A stretch of DNA of 64,000 nucleotides. It comes from JAKFEE01 sp036675815 (GTDB lineage: Bacteria; Pseudomonadota; Alphaproteobacteria; Rhodospirillales; Magnetospirillaceae). Shown here piece after piece: positions 63,976 to 64,000 of the stretch. Every line of letters begins with the position of its first letter. Position 1 is the first letter of the stretch. The notes under the pieces were generated by a model. The model searched no databases. It was not told the DNA's origin and was given only the letters and a program-made list of their open reading frames with translations. Position numbers and translations under genes: made by a program. The stretch lies in assembly GCA_036675815.1 (NCBI GenBank), contig JAKFEE010000031.1:176572-240571 (forward strand). Reading direction: 5' to 3'.

Positions 63976-64000
63976 CGGCTGTTTGAGAAGTGAATACGGG

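Overview
The window is very GC-rich, densely packed chromosomal DNA from an alphaproteobacterium, most plausibly in or near the Rhodospirillales. The grounds are the gene content (a GapR/DUF2312 protein, DUF4169 and DUF3618 proteins, class II DAHP synthase, MinCDE, a short GluRS next to cysS-cimA-trmJ, an Irr-type iron box) and the codon and third-position bias, which opens long false reading frames antisense to nearly every gene. Most of the window is core chromosome. There is no phage, transposase, CRISPR array or plasmid gene.

Layout. 1-5.1 kb (minus strand): a complete LivKHMGF-type ABC uptake system running into a UbiD-family decarboxylase cut by the left edge, suggesting import and decarboxylation of an organic or aromatic acid. 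5.3-12 kb: GapR-like nucleoid protein, metallophosphoesterase, GMC oxidoreductase, CobC/CobD threonine-phosphate decarboxylase, CNNM/CBS/CorC protein and a DECR-type 2,4-dienoyl-CoA reductase. 12-18.2 kb: a nested palindromic repeat, Lon protease, a secreted Cache-domain protein beside a chemoreceptor, and small proteins including one of 54 aa. 18.3-30 kb: an EamA transporter, fructose-1,6-bisphosphatase, a nitrilase-fold protein that has lost its catalytic residues, a DUF1080 protein, a glutamine amidotransferase, a double cold-shock-domain protein, an RseP-like protease, a GlsB protein coupled to two tandem paralogous lipoproteins, and an isolated asparagine-synthetase-like protein.

30-45 kb: tRNA-Val(CAC); gph divergent from glmU-glmS (UDP-GlcNAc synthesis); a HigBA toxin-antitoxin pair; an L,D-transpeptidase; class II DAHP synthase overlapping a nicotinate phosphoribosyltransferase-like gene; a TetR regulator divergent from a SAM methyltransferase with two matching operators; glutathione reductase; a degraded hemerythrin; GabD; a DUF3618 protein. 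45-55 kb: nadE, gltX, cysS, cimA, trmJ and tRNA-Asp. Three copies of a palindromic repeat lie in the gaps, and a two-gene insert (di-heme cytochrome c and DUF4142 protein) behind an Irr-like box splits cysS from cimA.

55-64 kb: an MlaEFD/MCE lipid-transport operon with its lipoprotein; a zinc alcohol dehydrogenase behind a perfect FNR/FixK box; minCDE; a lipoprotein with three SHOCT-like hairpins and a SPOR-like end; and finally two tandem sigma70-type promoters, the second near consensus, pointing out of the right edge and probably driving an rRNA operon.

No single large unknown system is evident. The best leads are small: the inactivated nitrilase, the orphan Asn-synthetase-like protein, the GlsB-lipoprotein cassette, the SHOCT/SPOR lipoprotein, the paired GDR small proteins, the Cache/chemoreceptor pair, and the Irr, FNR and TetR sites.
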